A DNA stretch of 64,000 bases from Streptomyces griseus (GCF_001715295.1 NZ_MDKB01000002.1:246499-310498), one strand, 5' to 3'; positions 11,503 to 21,200 are shown, numbered from the stretch's first letter. Numbers and translations: made by a program. The notes: generated from the letters alone by a model not told the origin.

Positions 11503-12192
11503 TCAGCGGCCGGGACGGACCGTGAGGTTGTTGATCTCGGCGTCGCGCGGCAGGTCGAGCGCCAGCAGGATGGTGGTGGCCACGGACTCCGGGTCGATCC
11601 AGCGGGAGGGGTCGTACTCCTTGCCCTCCTGCTGGTGGACCTTGGCCTGCATGGCGCTCGCGGTGCGTCCCGGATAGACGGACGTCACGCGGATCCCGTT
11701 GCCGTGTTCCTCGTGGCGCAGCGAGTCCGCGAGCGCCTTCAGGCCGTGCTTGCTCGCGGCGTACGCGCCCCATGCGGCGTGCGCTTCCAGGCCGGCCCCG
11801 GAGTTCACGAAGACGACGTGGCCCTGGGCGACCCGCAGTTGCGGGAGCAGCAGGCGGGTCACCTCGGCGGGGGCGATCAGGTTGGCGTTGAGCTGGAAGT
11901 GCCAGGCCTTGGGCGTGAGGTCACCGATCCGGCCCAGCTCGACGACGCCCGCGACGTGCAGCAGCGAGTCGAGGCGTTCGGGCACGGACTGCTGCCCGAA
12001 GGCCCAGGAGAGCCGGTCGGGGTTGCCGAGGTCGCCGACGAGCGTGCGCGCCCCGGGGTGGAGCGCGGCGAGCTCCTTGGCGCGGCCCGCGTCCCGGGCC
12101 AGCAGCACGAGTTCGTCGCCGCGCTCCAGGAGGCGGCGGGCGACGGCTGCGCCGATACCGGAACCGGCACCGGTGATGAGATGAGTAGGCAT
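11503..12192 (-). CDS. Short-chain dehydrogenase/reductase
   Basis: A classical SDR of 229 residues. The cofactor-binding motif TGAGSGIG is at the N-terminus, followed by the catalytic Ser region (VVFVNSGAG) and the active-site YAASKHGLKAL (Tyr-x3-Lys). The arginine-containing turn after the second strand (ARDAGRAKEL) suggests NADP(H). The length is at the short end of the family, and the substrate cannot be inferred. It starts 15 bases after the stop of the LOG-family gene, so the two are probably one transcript. Confidence 0.9.
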   Translation of the reverse strand: MPTHLITGAGSGIGAAVARRLLERGDELVLLARDAGRAKELAALHPGARTLVGDLGNPDRLSWAFGQQSVPERLDSLLHVAGVVELGRIGDLTPKAWHFQLNANLIAPAEVTRLLLPQLRVAQGHVVFVNSGAGLEAHAAWGAYAASKHGLKALADSLRHEEHGNGIRVTSVYPGRTASAMQAKVHQQEGKEYDPSRWIDPESVATTILLALDLPRDAEINNLTVRPGR

Positions 12193-12207
12193 GGGCTCAT
12201 GCTCGCA

Positions 12208-12747
12208 TCACCGCAGGCCGGCCGACTCCTCGAGGTAGGCGAGCGCCCCCACCCCGTCCTTCGCGAAGAAGACCAGGTCGGTGAGGGGGACGGGCAGGAA
12301 TCCCTCGTCCTCCATGCGCTGGAACTGCAGGCGCAGACCGTCGTAGAACCCGTCGGTGTTGAGTACGACGACGGGCTTGGCGTGCCTGCCGTGCTTCTTC
12401 AGCTCCAGGATGTCGGTGGCCTCGTCGAGTGTCCCCGTGCCGCCCACCATGATCACGAACGCGTCGGCCTTCGCCAGGAGGAGCGCCTTGCGCTCGGCCA
12501 GGTCGTCGGCGATCACCATCTCGTCGGCGTTCGTCCGCGCCTTGGCCGCCAGGAAGTCCACCGACACCCCGACGAGCCGCCCGCCGGCCTCCTGCACGCC
12601 GTCGGCGACGACCTTCATCAGCCCGCTCTCCGATCCGCCCCAGACCAGGGTGTGCCCGCCGCGGCCCAGCAGTTCGGCGAACTCGCGGGCGGGCACGGTG
12701 TAACGCTCGTCGAGGTCGGCGGCGGAGAGGAAGACACAGATGTTCAT
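12208..12747 (-). CDS. LOG/TIGR00730-family Rossmann protein
   Basis: A 179-residue member of the LOG (lysine decarboxylase-like) family, whose characterised members hydrolyse cytokinin riboside 5'-monophosphates to free base plus ribose 5-phosphate. The N-terminal strand NICVFLSAAD and the signature loop VGGTGTLDEATDIL are present. The usual PGG of PGGxGTxxE is VGG here, a variant that may alter activity. The start ATG at 12747 gives the expected N-terminus; the longer upstream frame has no family similarity. It is divergent from the DUF427 gene, with a shared promoter region of about 75 bases. Confidence 0.85.
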   Translation of the reverse strand: MNICVFLSAADLDERYTVPAREFAELLGRGGHTLVWGGSESGLMKVVADGVQEAGGRLVGVSVDFLAAKARTNADEMVIADDLAERKALLLAKADAFVIMVGGTGTLDEATDILELKKHGRHAKPVVVLNTDGFYDGLRLQFQRMEDEGFLPVPLTDLVFFAKDGVGALAYLEESAGLR

Positions 12748-12822
12748 GCGCCTACCGTACGGGCCGCCTCCGACATCGGGCCGGGCGGGAAGAATCCGGC
12801 TCGCGCCGCGGCTTAAGCAGAT

Positions 12823-13158
12823 ATGACTCCCACTCCTGGACACCGCATCACCGTCGAGCCCACCGACGCCCACGTGCGGGCCGTGCACGACGGGCAGGTG
12901 CTCGCCGAGAGCCGGCGCCCGCTTCTGCTGCGCGAGACCGGCTGTCCCGACCGCTACTACCTCCCGCCCGAGGACGTCCGGACGGAACTGCTGATCCCCT
13001 CGGACACGCGTACGCACTGCCCGTTCAAGGGGGACGCGTCCTACTGGTCGCTCCCGGACGCGGCGGACCTCGTCTGGGCGTATCCGGAGCCCAGGGAACA
13101 GGTGGCCGCGATCCGGAACCACTTCTGCTTCTACGACACGGATCTCATCGCCCGCTGA
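12823..13158 (+). CDS. DUF427 domain protein
   Basis: A 111-residue cytoplasmic protein matching the DUF427 family, including the diagnostic segment RYYLPPEDV and the C-terminal THCPFKGDASYWSL. The family adopts a small beta-rich fold and has no established activity. It stands alone on the plus strand between the LOG-family gene and a pseudogene. Confidence 0.9.
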   Translation: MTPTPGHRITVEPTDAHVRAVHDGQVLAESRRPLLLRETGCPDRYYLPPEDVRTELLIPSDTRTHCPFKGDASYWSLPDAADLVWAYPEPREQVAAIRNHFCFYDTDLIAR

Positions 13159-13219
13159 CGGCCGGAGACTGCTTCCGCTCTTCTCCGCGGCGGCGATGAG
13201 TTCCGCGTACCGCGCGGGG

Positions 13220-13460
13220 CCACCCCCATGGACAGGCCTCGGCCGACGGCACGTCGATCGCGTACCGGCGTCAGGGGGGCGGGCCGCCGGTGATCCTGGT
13301 CGGCGGCTTCAGCACCTCCCGGGTCCACGAGGTGACGCACACCCTCGCCGCCGCGATCCCGCGAGCCGGGCACCGCACCCTGACCGGCCGGACCCGCGAG
13401 CCGGCACCGCAGGTGATCGCACCGCTCCTGGAGGAGTTCGTCGCCCGCGAGGTGCTCGCG
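13220..13460 (+). pseudogene. Alpha/beta-hydrolase remnant with core deleted
   Basis: One open frame reads the family N-terminus (ADGTSIAYRRQGGGPPVILV) and then, after GGFSTSRVHEV, jumps to what looks like the family C-terminus (AAIPRAGHRTL ... PQVIAPLLEEFVAR). The middle, with the nucleophile elbow and catalytic Asp, is missing. No start codon with a ribosome binding site precedes the N-terminal part, since the frame is closed by TGA without an intervening ATG or GTG. It is therefore a decayed gene with an in-frame internal deletion, and the rest of the 13159-13587 gap shows no other gene. Confidence 0.7.
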
Positions 13461-13587
13461 GGGGCGGCCGGCGACCGGGACGCCGCTCACGGGGCGGGCG
13501 GCGACCGGAACGCCATGAGGCCCCCTGCCGCGCATCGCACACCCGACGGGATGCCGGGCCCGGCCCGTGGGGCGGGCCCGCCGTCCG

Positions 13588-14724
13588 CTACCGGCCGGCG
13601 GCCGCCGGCTCGCCGCGGCGCGCCGTCGTCGCGATGGTCGCCGACCCGACGACCCGCGTCCCGTCGTACAGCACGACCGCCTGTCCGGGGGCCACGCCCC
13701 GCACCGGCTCGGCGAAGGTGACGTGCAGGGTGCCGTCGACCAGCTCCGCCGTCACCTCCGTCTCACCGCCGTGGGCGCGGAGCTGCGCGGTGTACGTACC
13801 CGGTCCGGCCGGTGCCGTGCCGCACCAGCGGGGCCTGAGCGCGGTCAGTGCCGTGACGTCGAGGGCTTCCACCGGGCCGACGGTCACCGTGTTGTTCACC
13901 GGTGAGATGTCCAGGACGTAGCGCGGCTTGCCGTCCGGGGCGGGGTGACCGATGCGCAGGCCCTTGCGCTGGCCGATGGTGAACCCGAACGCGCCCTCGT
14001 GGGTGCCGACCTTCGTCCCCGACTCGTCGAGGATGTCCCCCTCCGCCGGGCCACCGAGGCGGCCGGCCAGGAAGCCCTGGGTGTCCCCGTCGGCGATGAA
14101 GCAGATGTCGTGGCTGTCGGGCTTCTTGGCGACGGCCAGTCCCCGGCGCTCGGCCTCGGCCCGGATCTCGTCCTTGGTGGTGAGGGTGTCGCCGAGCGGG
14201 AACATCGCGTGGGCGAGCTGCTTCTCGTCCAGGACGCCCAGCACGTAACTCTGGTCCTTGGCCATGTCGGAGGCGCGGTGCATCTCCCGGGTGCCGTCCT
14301 CGTTGACCACGACGGTGGCGTAGTGGCCGGTGCAGACCGCGTCGAACCCGAGGGCCAGGGCCTTGTCGAGCAGTGCGGCGAACTTGATCTTCTCGTTGCA
14401 CCGGAGGCACGGATTGGGGGTGCGCCCCGCCTCGTACTCCGCGACGAAGTCGTCGACGACGTCCTCGCGGAAGCGTTCGGCGAGGTCCCAGACGTAGAAC
14501 GGGATCCCGATGACGTCCGCCGCCCGGCGGGCGTCGCGGGAGTCCTCGATGGTGCAACAGCCGCGGGCCCCGGTACGGAAGGACTGCGGGTTCGCGGAGA
14601 GGGCGAGGTGTACACCGGTCACGTCGTGGCCCGCCTCGGCGGCTCGGGCCGCGGCGACGGCCGAGTCGACACCGCCCGACATGGCGGCGAGCACGCGGAG
14701 GGGGCGCTGGGAGGTCTGAGTCAT
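13588..14724 (-). CDS. mnmA: tRNA-specific 2-thiouridylase
   Basis: MnmA/TrmU, 378 residues, installs sulfur at C2 of wobble uridine 34 in tRNA-Lys, -Glu and -Gln. The ATP PP-loop [13 protein letters not shown] is at the N-terminus. Both catalytic cysteines are visible: one in [10 protein letters not shown] and the persulfide-forming one in [12 protein letters not shown]. The C-terminal beta-barrel is complete. The cysteine desulfurase one gene away is the likely sulfur donor, an arrangement common in streptomycetes. It is divergent from the amidase gene with about 60 bases between starts. Confidence 0.97.
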   Translation of the reverse strand: MTQTSQRPLRVLAAMSGGVDSAVAAARAAEAGHDVTGVHLALSANPQSFRTGARGCCTIEDSRDARRAADVIGIPFYVWDLAERFREDVVDDFVAEYEAGRTPNPCLRCNEKIKFAALLDKALALGFDAVCTGHYATVVVNEDGTREMHRASDMAKDQSYVLGVLDEKQLAHAMFPLGDTLTTKDEIRAEAERRGLAVAKKPDSHDICFIADGDTQGFLAGRLGGPAEGDILDESGTKVGTHEGAFGFTIGQRKGLRIGHPAPDGKPRYVLDISPVNNTVTVGPVEALDVTALTALRPRWCGTAPAGPGTYTAQLRAHGGETEVTAELVDGTLHVTFAEPVRGVAPGQAVVLYDGTRVVGSATIATTARRGEPAAAGR

Positions 14725-14785
14725 AGCCTCTCCAGGGTACGGGTCGCCGGGAACCGAATGCGCGCGCGTATGCGTTGACGATCAC

Positions 14786-15457
14786 ATGGGGACCAAGGGG
14801 AACGGCGGAGCGCCGGGAGGCGGGCCGGCGCACGGCGTCAGCCGGCGCACGCTGCTGATCGGCGGCGGAGCCGCCGCGGCGGCGGGTTCGGCCGCTCTGG
14901 CCTGGGACGGGGTGCGGCGCGTGTGGTGGCGCGTCCCGGGCGTGGAGAAGCCCCGCAAGCCGGGTGAGCTGGACTACGCGGGCGCCCGCTGGATCGGGGC
15001 CTCCGAGGCGAACTGGCGCCGCGCCGACCGCCCCGACGACTACGCCGTCGACCGCATAGTCGTCCACGTCACGCAGGGTGGGCTCGGGAGCGCGGTCAAG
15101 GTCTTCCAGGACCCGGCCCACGGCGCCGCGGCGCACTACATCGTGGGCAAGGACGGCCGGGTGGTCCAGATGATCCGCGAGCTGGACGTGGGGTTCCACG
15201 CGGGCAACCGCTCGTACAACGAGCGCAGTGTCGGCATCGAGCACGAGGGCTTCGTCGACCGCCCCCAGGACTTCACGCCCGCCATGTACGCGTCCTCGGC
15301 CCGCCTCGCGGCCACGGTCTGCAGGCGGTACGGCATCCCGGTGGACCGCGAACACATCATCGGCCACGTGGAGGTCCCCGGCGCCGACCACACCGACCCC
15401 GGCCCTCACTGGGACTGGCCCCGCTACCTCGCCGAGATCCGCGCGGCCCGCACCTGA
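14786..15457 (+). CDS. Exported N-acetylmuramoyl-L-alanine amidase
   Basis: A 223-residue secreted peptidoglycan amidase (Amidase_2/PGRP fold) that cleaves the bond between MurNAc and L-Ala. A Tat-type signal (SRRTLLIGGGAAAAAGSAAL) is followed by the catalytic domain. Zinc ligands and catalytic residues are recognisable in IVVHVTQGG, AAHYIVGKDG and HTDPGPHWDWPRYL, and GIEHEG is typical of the family. There is no separate cell-wall-binding domain. It is monocistronic, reading away from mnmA. Confidence 0.92.
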   Translation: MGTKGNGGAPGGGPAHGVSRRTLLIGGGAAAAAGSAALAWDGVRRVWWRVPGVEKPRKPGELDYAGARWIGASEANWRRADRPDDYAVDRIVVHVTQGGLGSAVKVFQDPAHGAAAHYIVGKDGRVVQMIRELDVGFHAGNRSYNERSVGIEHEGFVDRPQDFTPAMYASSARLAATVCRRYGIPVDREHIIGHVEVPGADHTDPGPHWDWPRYLAEIRAART

Positions 15458-15587
15458 CCCCCGCCCCGCCCCACGGCGTCGCCTGACCGAGCGGACGGGC
15501 AACAGGGGGTCGTGTCCGGCTTCCGGCGTCCACAGCCTCACCAGGGCAGACTGCGGGGCCGCGGGGCCGAGGAGCCCGGGGAGCGCG

Positions 15588-16757
15588 TCAGGTGAGACCC
15601 GCCGTGCGGGCCCGGGTCACCGCGGGGCCGATGGCGCGGGCCAGGTCCTCCACGTCCTGCCGGGTGGAGGTGTGGCCGAGCGAGAAGCGCAGGGTGCCGC
15701 GCGCCAGGTCGGGGTCGGTGCCGGTGGCGAGCAGTACGTGGCTGGGCTGCGCTATCCCGGCCGTGCACGCCGAGCCGGTGGAGCACTCGATGCCCTGGGC
15801 GTCCAGGAGCAGCAGGAGGGAGTCGCCCTCGCAGCCCGGGAAGGTGAAGTGGGCGTTGGCGGGCAGCCGGCCGCCGGGGGCCGGGTCACCGCCGAGCAGG
15901 GCGTCCGGGACGGCGCGCAGCACGGCGTCCGCCAGCTCGTCGCGGAGCCCGCCGATCTCGCGGGCGAACTCCTCGCGCCCCTCGGCGGCGAGCCGTCCGG
16001 CGACGGCGAAGGAGGCCACGGCGGGCACGTCGAGGGTGCCGGAACGCACGTGCCGCTCCTGCCCGCCTCCGTGCAGGACGGGTACGGGGGCGTAGTCACG
16101 CCCCAGGAGGAGCGCGCCGATGCCGAACGGGCCGCCGATCTTGTGCGCGCTCACGGTCATGGCCGCCAGCCCGGAATGCGCGAAGTCGACCTCCAGCTGC
16201 CCGAAGGCCTGCACCGCGTCGGCATGCATCGGAACGTCGAACTCGCGGGCCACCTCGGCGAGTTCATGTACCGGCATGATGGTGCCGATCTCGTTGTTCG
16301 CCCACATCACGGTGATCAGCGCGACGTCGTCGGGGTCGCGCGCGACCGCCTCACGCAGCGCGTCCGGGTGCACCCGCCCGTACCGGTCGACGGGCAGGTA
16401 TTCGACGGTGGCGCCCTCGTGTTCGGCGAGCCAGTCGACGGCGTCGAGTACGGCGTGGTGCTCCACGGGGCTGGCGAGGACCCTGGTGCGCCGCGGGTCG
16501 GCGTCGCGGCGGGCCCAGTACAGGCCCTTGACGGCGAGGTTGTCGGCCTCCGTGCCGCCGGAGGTGAGGACCACCTCGCTGGGGCGGGCGCCCAGAGCGT
16601 CGGCGAGGGTCTCCCTGGACTCCTCGACGGTACGGCGGGCACGCCGCCCGGCGGCGTGCAGGGAGGACGCGTTGCCGGTGACGGCGAGCTGCGCGGTCAT
16701 CGCCGCGATCGCTTCCGGAAGCATCGGCGTGGTCGCCGCGTGGTCGAGGTAGGCCAT
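15588..16757 (-). CDS. Cysteine desulfurase (NifS/IscS type)
   Basis: A PLP enzyme of 389 residues converting cysteine to alanine and a protein persulfide. The N-terminus [15 protein letters not shown], the Schiff-base lysine in [16 protein letters not shown], and the persulfide cysteine in [17 protein letters not shown] are all present; the last is the short group I loop. It most likely supplies sulfur to MnmA encoded nearby. The ATG at 16757 is chosen because the family starts at this residue and GGGGG precedes it; the longer frame upstream is non-homologous. Confidence 0.93.
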   Translation of the reverse strand: MAYLDHAATTPMLPEAIAAMTAQLAVTGNASSLHAAGRRARRTVEESRETLADALGARPSEVVLTSGGTEADNLAVKGLYWARRDADPRRTRVLASPVEHHAVLDAVDWLAEHEGATVEYLPVDRYGRVHPDALREAVARDPDDVALITVMWANNEIGTIMPVHELAEVAREFDVPMHADAVQAFGQLEVDFAHSGLAAMTVSAHKIGGPFGIGALLLGRDYAPVPVLHGGGQERHVRSGTLDVPAVASFAVAGRLAAEGREEFAREIGGLRDELADAVLRAVPDALLGGDPAPGGRLPANAHFTFPGCEGDSLLLLLDAQGIECSTGSACTAGIAQPSHVLLATGTDPDLARGTLRFSLGHTSTRQDVEDLARAIGPAVTRARTAGLT

Positions 16758-16884
16758 GATGCCCCCGATTCTACGAGCCCGCGGCGGGCGCCCGGCGGAC
16801 GCCTGGGCCTCGCATTCCCCACCGGGGCCTCCTGGGGTGTGCCGTGTACGCCGCCGACCTCGCCCCCGACCGCCCGAGGTGCAA

Positions 16885-19386
16885 TCACTCCGGTGACGCG
16901 CTGTCCGGCCCGGTCGACTCGCCACGCTCGCCGAGCCACCCGCGCCAGATGGACTCCACCCATGTCAGTTCCCGCGCGACCTGCGACTCCTTCGACTGAC
17001 TCCCTGGTCGTGCGGGGCGCGCCGCGGCGCACTGGTCGAGCACCGTGAGGACCCACGCCCCCGGCCGCGCAAAAGCGGCCCGGTCCGTCAAGCCGTGATC
17101 TTCTGCAGCCGCCACCAGCCGCTTGACCAGCCCATTCTCGTCGGCGCATGTGCGGCGCCTCAGTTCATCAGGACTGTTGACGCCCTCCTGCAACAGAACA
17201 CGCACCACGTCGGGGGAGGCCAGATCATCGTGAACAGCGGACAAATCGGCCACACACACCAGATGACGCACAACCATGACGGGCACCCCAAGATACTCCG
17301 CCATGACCTCAATTCCCGCTTCAGAAACTCGCCGCCTGAATTCCTCGAAGGAGGTGATCCCTATGCAGGCGAGCTTCTCCCCGTACTGCAAGAAGGGAGG
17401 AATATCCAGAATTCCGGTTTCACCTCCGCCGACCGCACTCTGCACGGAATCCCTGAAATTCTCGTGACGAAGAGAGGTCCAGAAGGAGGGATCCTCACGC
17501 AGCGCACCACGACCCGCAGGGCCCGGCGAGAAGGAGAACGCGAGGTATTCGAACACGTCCCACAATTCCCCCCGCGGCAGGGAGTGATCGTCAGCGACGC
17601 TTCCCAGCGCGGCATAGTTTTGGGCGAGACTGGGGGAAGGGAATGCATCAAGTTCCCGGGGGACGCTCCAGTCCCATGCCCCGCGGGACGAGTTCCTCTG
17701 CCACTCGACGGAGAGAAACTCCGCCAGGCTCGCCATACTCTCAGCCACAGGTCTCATGTATTCGGCGTACTGCCGGAGCCCTTGACTGCTGCCGATTCTC
17801 ACATAGTCCCGGCAATCGCTCTCCAGTATTCGAGCTACTCTCCCGGATTCTTTCATATCCAGGCGATATTCGGCACACACCTCCCGGATGCGATATTCAC
17901 CGACTGCCCTCGCCATCAAGTAGGCATTGATCCGCATAGCCGTCCGAGCGAAGAGAATACGCAGGCGGATCATCTCGCACCCAGGAACGACCTTCACACT
18001 TCCCGAACTCTCCTGGACTTCTGTGGCGGCGAGCAGCGCACCCAGGAGTTCGGAGAACCTGACGCGATTGGCGATGGTCTTGTCCGCCTGCGAGTAACGC
18101 TCGAGTACATAGTCACACCTCGCCAACGCGTTCTTGGGATCCCTGGTTATCGCAGCTTTCAGCAGGGCCAGCCGAACCTCGGAATCCTCCATCAGTCCTG
18201 GCTCATTCGCGATGACCTGCCGCGCGACGCTCTTCCAGTCCTTGGCGCCGGCCAACCCGGCAGCGAGGCGATCGTGCCTGAAAGCGAGTTCGACCAGAAT
18301 GAAGGCTGCGGCACCGGTCAGCAGCTGGGCACGCGCCCGCCCTCGCTGCTCCTCCAGCAATTCCGCGGCTCGGGCATCCGGCGACTCCGCTCGAGCAGCC
18401 ATCCCAGCGCGGGGACCACCCCCGCCCGTGGCGGATTCGTCCGCCGGAACGAGATGGGGGAGGCCGAGGTTTCTGCGGCTGATCACCACGGTTCGGACGT
18501 GGAGCCCGTTCCTGGTGAGAGTGGCGGTGACCCGGTTGACGTCCACGAGCGTCAGGCGTGCGCGCCAGGTGAGACCCGGGCGGATCGCGTACAGCACACG
18601 GGCCGTCGCGCTTGCAAGGGCGCCGGCCGGAATGGCGCTCAAGTCCGAGCTGAGCAGCTTGCTCACGTCGTTGGCCCGCACGAAACCCATCGCGTCGGGC
18701 TCCTGGGTACCGAGTGACTGGAGTCTGGCAAGGGTGTAATCGACTGCGGCCGCATCCGTCGTTCCGTCCCCTGCCTGCGCCTCCACCTGAACCCGCAGCC
18801 CTTGCCCGAGTGCTGCGGCGACCGCCGTGACTCCTAGAACCGCCATGGCCACATACGCGACTGCCAGCCGGTTATGGCTACCCCACGAGAAGAAACACGA
18901 GACGAGACCCGCCCAGACAGACATCAGGACCCAGAACGACGCCTGCGGGAGCCCGCGCCCGGCACGCCCCAGCGATCTGCCGAGCCCCGAGCGCATTTCT
19001 GTTGCACAGGTTCCCGTTTGTGAGGCACGTAGCACCAGAGCGACCCCCGGTAGCGCCAAAGCCAGCGAGAAGGCCCAGGTGACCCACGTTCCATCACGGA
19101 ACGGGCGGAACATGGGGTAGATCGCCAGAAAGGCAGCATCGGCAAGGAGCGCCACACTGCCGATGACGGACCAGATGCTCCGCTCCGCAGGAGACCAGGG
19201 TTTGGCGTTCCGGTCGACCATGAAGCGGGTGATGAGTCCAGCGACCGCTACCAGGACAACCGCCGCGACGACCATGGGAATGAGCAGCTGCCCCGTCGGC
19301 ACGAACCAGGTGGTGTAGAAGTCGTCCCACTTGCCGGTGCTGAAGGCCAGCACGGCGGAAGCAGCCGGGCGCACAGCAATCTGCAT
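16885..19386 (-). CDS. Orphan 833-residue membrane protein with C-terminal helix-hairpin-helix-like region
   Basis: Not recognised as a known family. About five hydrophobic helices lie in the first ~200 residues (for example [18 protein letters not shown] and [19 protein letters not shown]). A long soluble region rich in Arg, Leu and Ala follows, with a repeat-like helical stretch near residues 350-560. The last ~200 residues ([36 protein letters not shown]) resemble DUF4332-type tandem helix-hairpin-helix repeats. GC content and codon use are visibly lower than in neighbours, with many A/T third positions, which suggests recent acquisition between two core loci. The start is ATG at 19386, with GAGG nine bases upstream; a GTG at 19461 has no ribosome binding site. 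Function unknown. Confidence 0.75.
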   Translation of the reverse strand: MQIAVRPAASAVLAFSTGKWDDFYTTWFVPTGQLLIPMVVAAVVLVAVAGLITRFMVDRNAKPWSPAERSIWSVIGSVALLADAAFLAIYPMFRPFRDGTWVTWAFSLALALPGVALVLRASQTGTCATEMRSGLGRSLGRAGRGLPQASFWVLMSVWAGLVSCFFSWGSHNRLAVAYVAMAVLGVTAVAAALGQGLRVQVEAQAGDGTTDAAAVDYTLARLQSLGTQEPDAMGFVRANDVSKLLSSDLSAIPAGALASATARVLYAIRPGLTWRARLTLVDVNRVTATLTRNGLHVRTVVISRRNLGLPHLVPADESATGGGGPRAGMAARAESPDARAAELLEEQRGRARAQLLTGAAAFILVELAFRHDRLAAGLAGAKDWKSVARQVIANEPGLMEDSEVRLALLKAAITRDPKNALARCDYVLERYSQADKTIANRVRFSELLGALLAATEVQESSGSVKVVPGCEMIRLRILFARTAMRINAYLMARAVGEYRIREVCAEYRLDMKESGRVARILESDCRDYVRIGSSQGLRQYAEYMRPVAESMASLAEFLSVEWQRNSSRGAWDWSVPRELDAFPSPSLAQNYAALGSVADDHSLPRGELWDVFEYLAFSFSPGPAGRGALREDPSFWTSLRHENFRDSVQSAVGGGETGILDIPPFLQYGEKLACIGITSFEEFRRRVSEAGIEVMAEYLGVPVMVVRHLVCVADLSAVHDDLASPDVVRVLLQEGVNSPDELRRRTCADENGLVKRLVAAAEDHGLTDRAAFARPGAWVLTVLDQCAAARPARPGSQSKESQVARELTWVESIWRGWLGERGESTGPDSASPE

Positions 19387-19502
19387 GGGCACGACCTCGT
19401 TCTCGCAGTTCAGCGTACTTTCGACGCTAAGCCTCCGCCGAGCTGCGTGCCAGCCGGCCACGGACCGCAGGAAAGTCGGACCGCCTCCCGGGTCCAGGCC
19501 GT

Positions 19503-19877
19503 TCAGCCCCCGAAGCTCCAGGAGACGGTGCCGTTCGCGGTGACCAGGACGGCGAGGACGACGAGGTCGGCGACGCCGAGGGCGAGGCCGAGCAGGGCGC
19601 GGCCGCGGCGGGCGGTGGAGCGGGCGAGGGCGATGAGGGCCATGACGACGGCGGCCGGCCCGAGCAGGATGTTCATCACCAGAAGGCCCAGCAGGCCGAG
19701 TACGAAGGAGGCGACGGCCAGGCCGTCGGCCTCCCGGCCGCGCGGCCTCCGGGGGCCGGGTGCCGCCCCGGTGGACGGGGTGCCGCCGGCCCCGGCGGCG
19801 GACGCCGGCCCGGTGGTCCTGGCGCCGGGGCCCGGGGTGCCCGGGCGCCGGTCGGTGCGAGCGGTGGTGAGAGTCAT
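19503..19877 (-). CDS. DUF4190-type small membrane protein
   Basis: A 124-residue protein with a disordered Pro/Gly/Thr-rich N-terminal half and two C-terminal membrane helices (VASFVLGLLGLLVMNILLGP and ALLGLALGVADLVVLAVLV). The helix pattern and SFVLGLLGLL match DUF4190. It lies 33 bases downstream of the 51-residue membrane protein, with which it is probably co-transcribed from the promoter region facing the TetR gene. It may be a target of that regulator. Function unknown. Confidence 0.75.
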   Translation of the reverse strand: MTLTTARTDRRPGTPGPGARTTGPASAAGAGGTPSTGAAPGPRRPRGREADGLAVASFVLGLLGLLVMNILLGPAAVVMALIALARSTARRGRALLGLALGVADLVVLAVLVTANGTVSWSFGG

Positions 19878-19910
19878 GGGGCGAGCTCCTTCTCCCTGCG
19901 GGTCGGGCGG

Positions 19911-20066
19911 TCAGCGGGTGCGGCGGGCATGGCGTTCGCGGACACCGAAGACCACCAGCCAGAGGCCGATCACGGCTGCGGCGGCGAGGGTCAGGGGCAG
20001 CGGCAGGTGTGCGACCGCTCCGAGGACGACCCCCAGCAGGAGCAGGGCGGCGACGAGGACGAACAT
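19911..20066 (-). CDS. 51-residue hydrophobic protein
   Basis: A short reading frame (FVLVAALLLLGVVLGAVAHL, then an Ala-rich second helix and a basic tail ending RERHARRTR). It is preceded by GAAAGG six bases before the ATG. Two membrane segments with a positively charged C-terminus suggest a small integral membrane protein. It is the first gene of a leftward pair with the DUF4190 protein, 105 bases from the divergent TetR gene. No family recognised. Confidence 0.7.
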   Translation of the reverse strand: MFVLVAALLLLGVVLGAVAHLPLPLTLAAAAVIGLWLVVFGVRERHARRTR

Positions 20067-20094
20067 GTGCGGCCTTTCTTCCCGTAGTTGAGAG

Positions 20095-20171
20095 TACGAC
20101 TGTTTACTGACTTAGGAGTCTAGACCTCCTACCCCTTCCGATACTCGGAGAACGGTTGTTTACTGAATGGC
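20095..20171. promoter_or_regulatory. Divergent promoter region with two operator-like repeats
   Basis: The ten-base element TGTTTACTGA occurs twice in the same orientation, at 20101-20110 and 20157-20166. Each copy is preceded by a related GAGA...CG sequence. The second copy ends five bases before the TetR start codon. Between them lies an inverted repeat, TAGGAG (20113-20118) and CTCCTA (20126-20131). The arrangement suggests that the adjacent TetR protein represses both itself and the small membrane protein genes. Confidence 0.6.
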
Positions 20172-20795
20172 ATGAGTCACACCCTCGGAATCCGCCAGGC
20201 CCAGAAGCTGAAGACGCGTCAGGCGCTGCTCGACGCCGCTCTGCGGCTGCTGGAGCACCAGAGCCTGAGCAGCCTGGGCCTGCGCGAGGTGACCCGGGCC
20301 GTCGGGGTGGCCCCGACCGCCTTCTACCGCCACTTCGACGGCACGGCGGCACTGGGCGTGGCCCTCGTGGAGCAGACGCTGGGCAGCCTGCACGGCATGA
20401 TCGGCGCCATCCTGGCCGAGACGGGCGACAGCGAGGAGCGGCTGGACCGGAGCGTGGGACTGATCAGCCGTCACGTCACCGCGCAGCCCGCCCACTTCCG
20501 CTTCATCGCCCGCGAGCAACACGGCGGTGTCGGCGCGGTCCGGGAGGCCATAGCGGCCCAGCTGCGGCTGTTCGCCGAAGAGGTGGCGGCGGCGCTCGCC
20601 GCGGAACCCGAATCGGCGGGCTGGGACGCCGAGGACCTCCTGATGCTGGGCGGGCTGTACGTGGACCACATGGTGCTCACCGCGTCCGCGCTGCTGGACG
20701 CGGGGCCCGACGGGGAGCAGGAGGTCGTCCGGGTGGCCCGGCGCCGACTGCGGCTGGTGACCGTGGGCCGCGCCCACTGGCTCGACGCCCCCTGA
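20172..20795 (+). CDS. TetR-family transcriptional regulator
   Basis: A 207-residue TetR-type repressor. The DNA-binding domain occupies roughly residues 10-60, with the recognition region GLREVTRAVGVAPTAFYRHF. The C-terminal ligand domain, with the segment HFRFIAREQHGGVGAVREAI, resembles the FabR-like branch that senses acyl-CoA or lipid-related ligands. That assignment is by resemblance only. It is divergent from two small membrane protein genes and flanked by repeated operator-like sequences, so autoregulation is likely. A decayed WYL regulator lies directly downstream. Confidence 0.9.
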   Translation: MSHTLGIRQAQKLKTRQALLDAALRLLEHQSLSSLGLREVTRAVGVAPTAFYRHFDGTAALGVALVEQTLGSLHGMIGAILAETGDSEERLDRSVGLISRHVTAQPAHFRFIAREQHGGVGAVREAIAAQLRLFAEEVAAALAAEPESAGWDAEDLLMLGGLYVDHMVLTASALLDAGPDGEQEVVRVARRRLRLVTVGRAHWLDAP

Positions 20796-20809
20796 GGCCA
20801 CCGGCCGGC

Positions 20810-21200
20810 GGGCGGCTCGTCCAGCGCGCCCGTCCACCGTGATCCTGCGGCCGGTCCGCTCGACGGCGGGGCGGCGCGGGGCGGGGCGGGGCCATCAGCG
20901 TGCGCGGGGCCGAGCCGAGCGCCGTATCGAGGCCGGGGGCGGTGGGGCTCAGTGGCAAAGGCTCGGCGGCAAGGACGGACAGGCCACGCGCTCCGTCAGC
21001 GGTGAGGTTGGGGACGTCGGTGACCTCGGCGACGTCGATACGGAAGCCCGGCAGCGAGGCCGTCCCGGCGCCGGGCCCCCGTTCGGCACACACGGGCCCC
21101 CGACCTCGGACGGCGCCCGGACGTCCTGGCGGACGGTGCGTACGGAGACCTGGAGGCGCTCGGCCGGCTCCGTGGCCGGGACGGGGCCACGGCCGGGACG
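20810..21200 (-). pseudogene. Decayed WYL/DeoR-type transcriptional regulator
   Basis: The minus strand shows pieces of a WYL-family regulator in three different frames. An HTH-like part reads AERLQVSVRTVRQDV. A middle part reads SLPGFRIDVAEV and LTADGARGLSVLAAEPLPL, then GLDTALGSAPRTLMA. A third part reads RPAVERTGRRITVD. In order these match the start of actinobacterial WYL proteins, but at least two frameshifts separate them and the C-terminal two thirds are missing. This explains the otherwise empty 525 bases between the TetR gene and the thioesterase gene. Confidence 0.7.

Noticed and set aside
13160..13215. A minus-strand stretch reading ARYAELIAAAEKSGSSL, resembling a protein C-terminus
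   Set aside because: It has no stop nearby and continues antisense into the DUF427 gene; too short to call a gene fragment.
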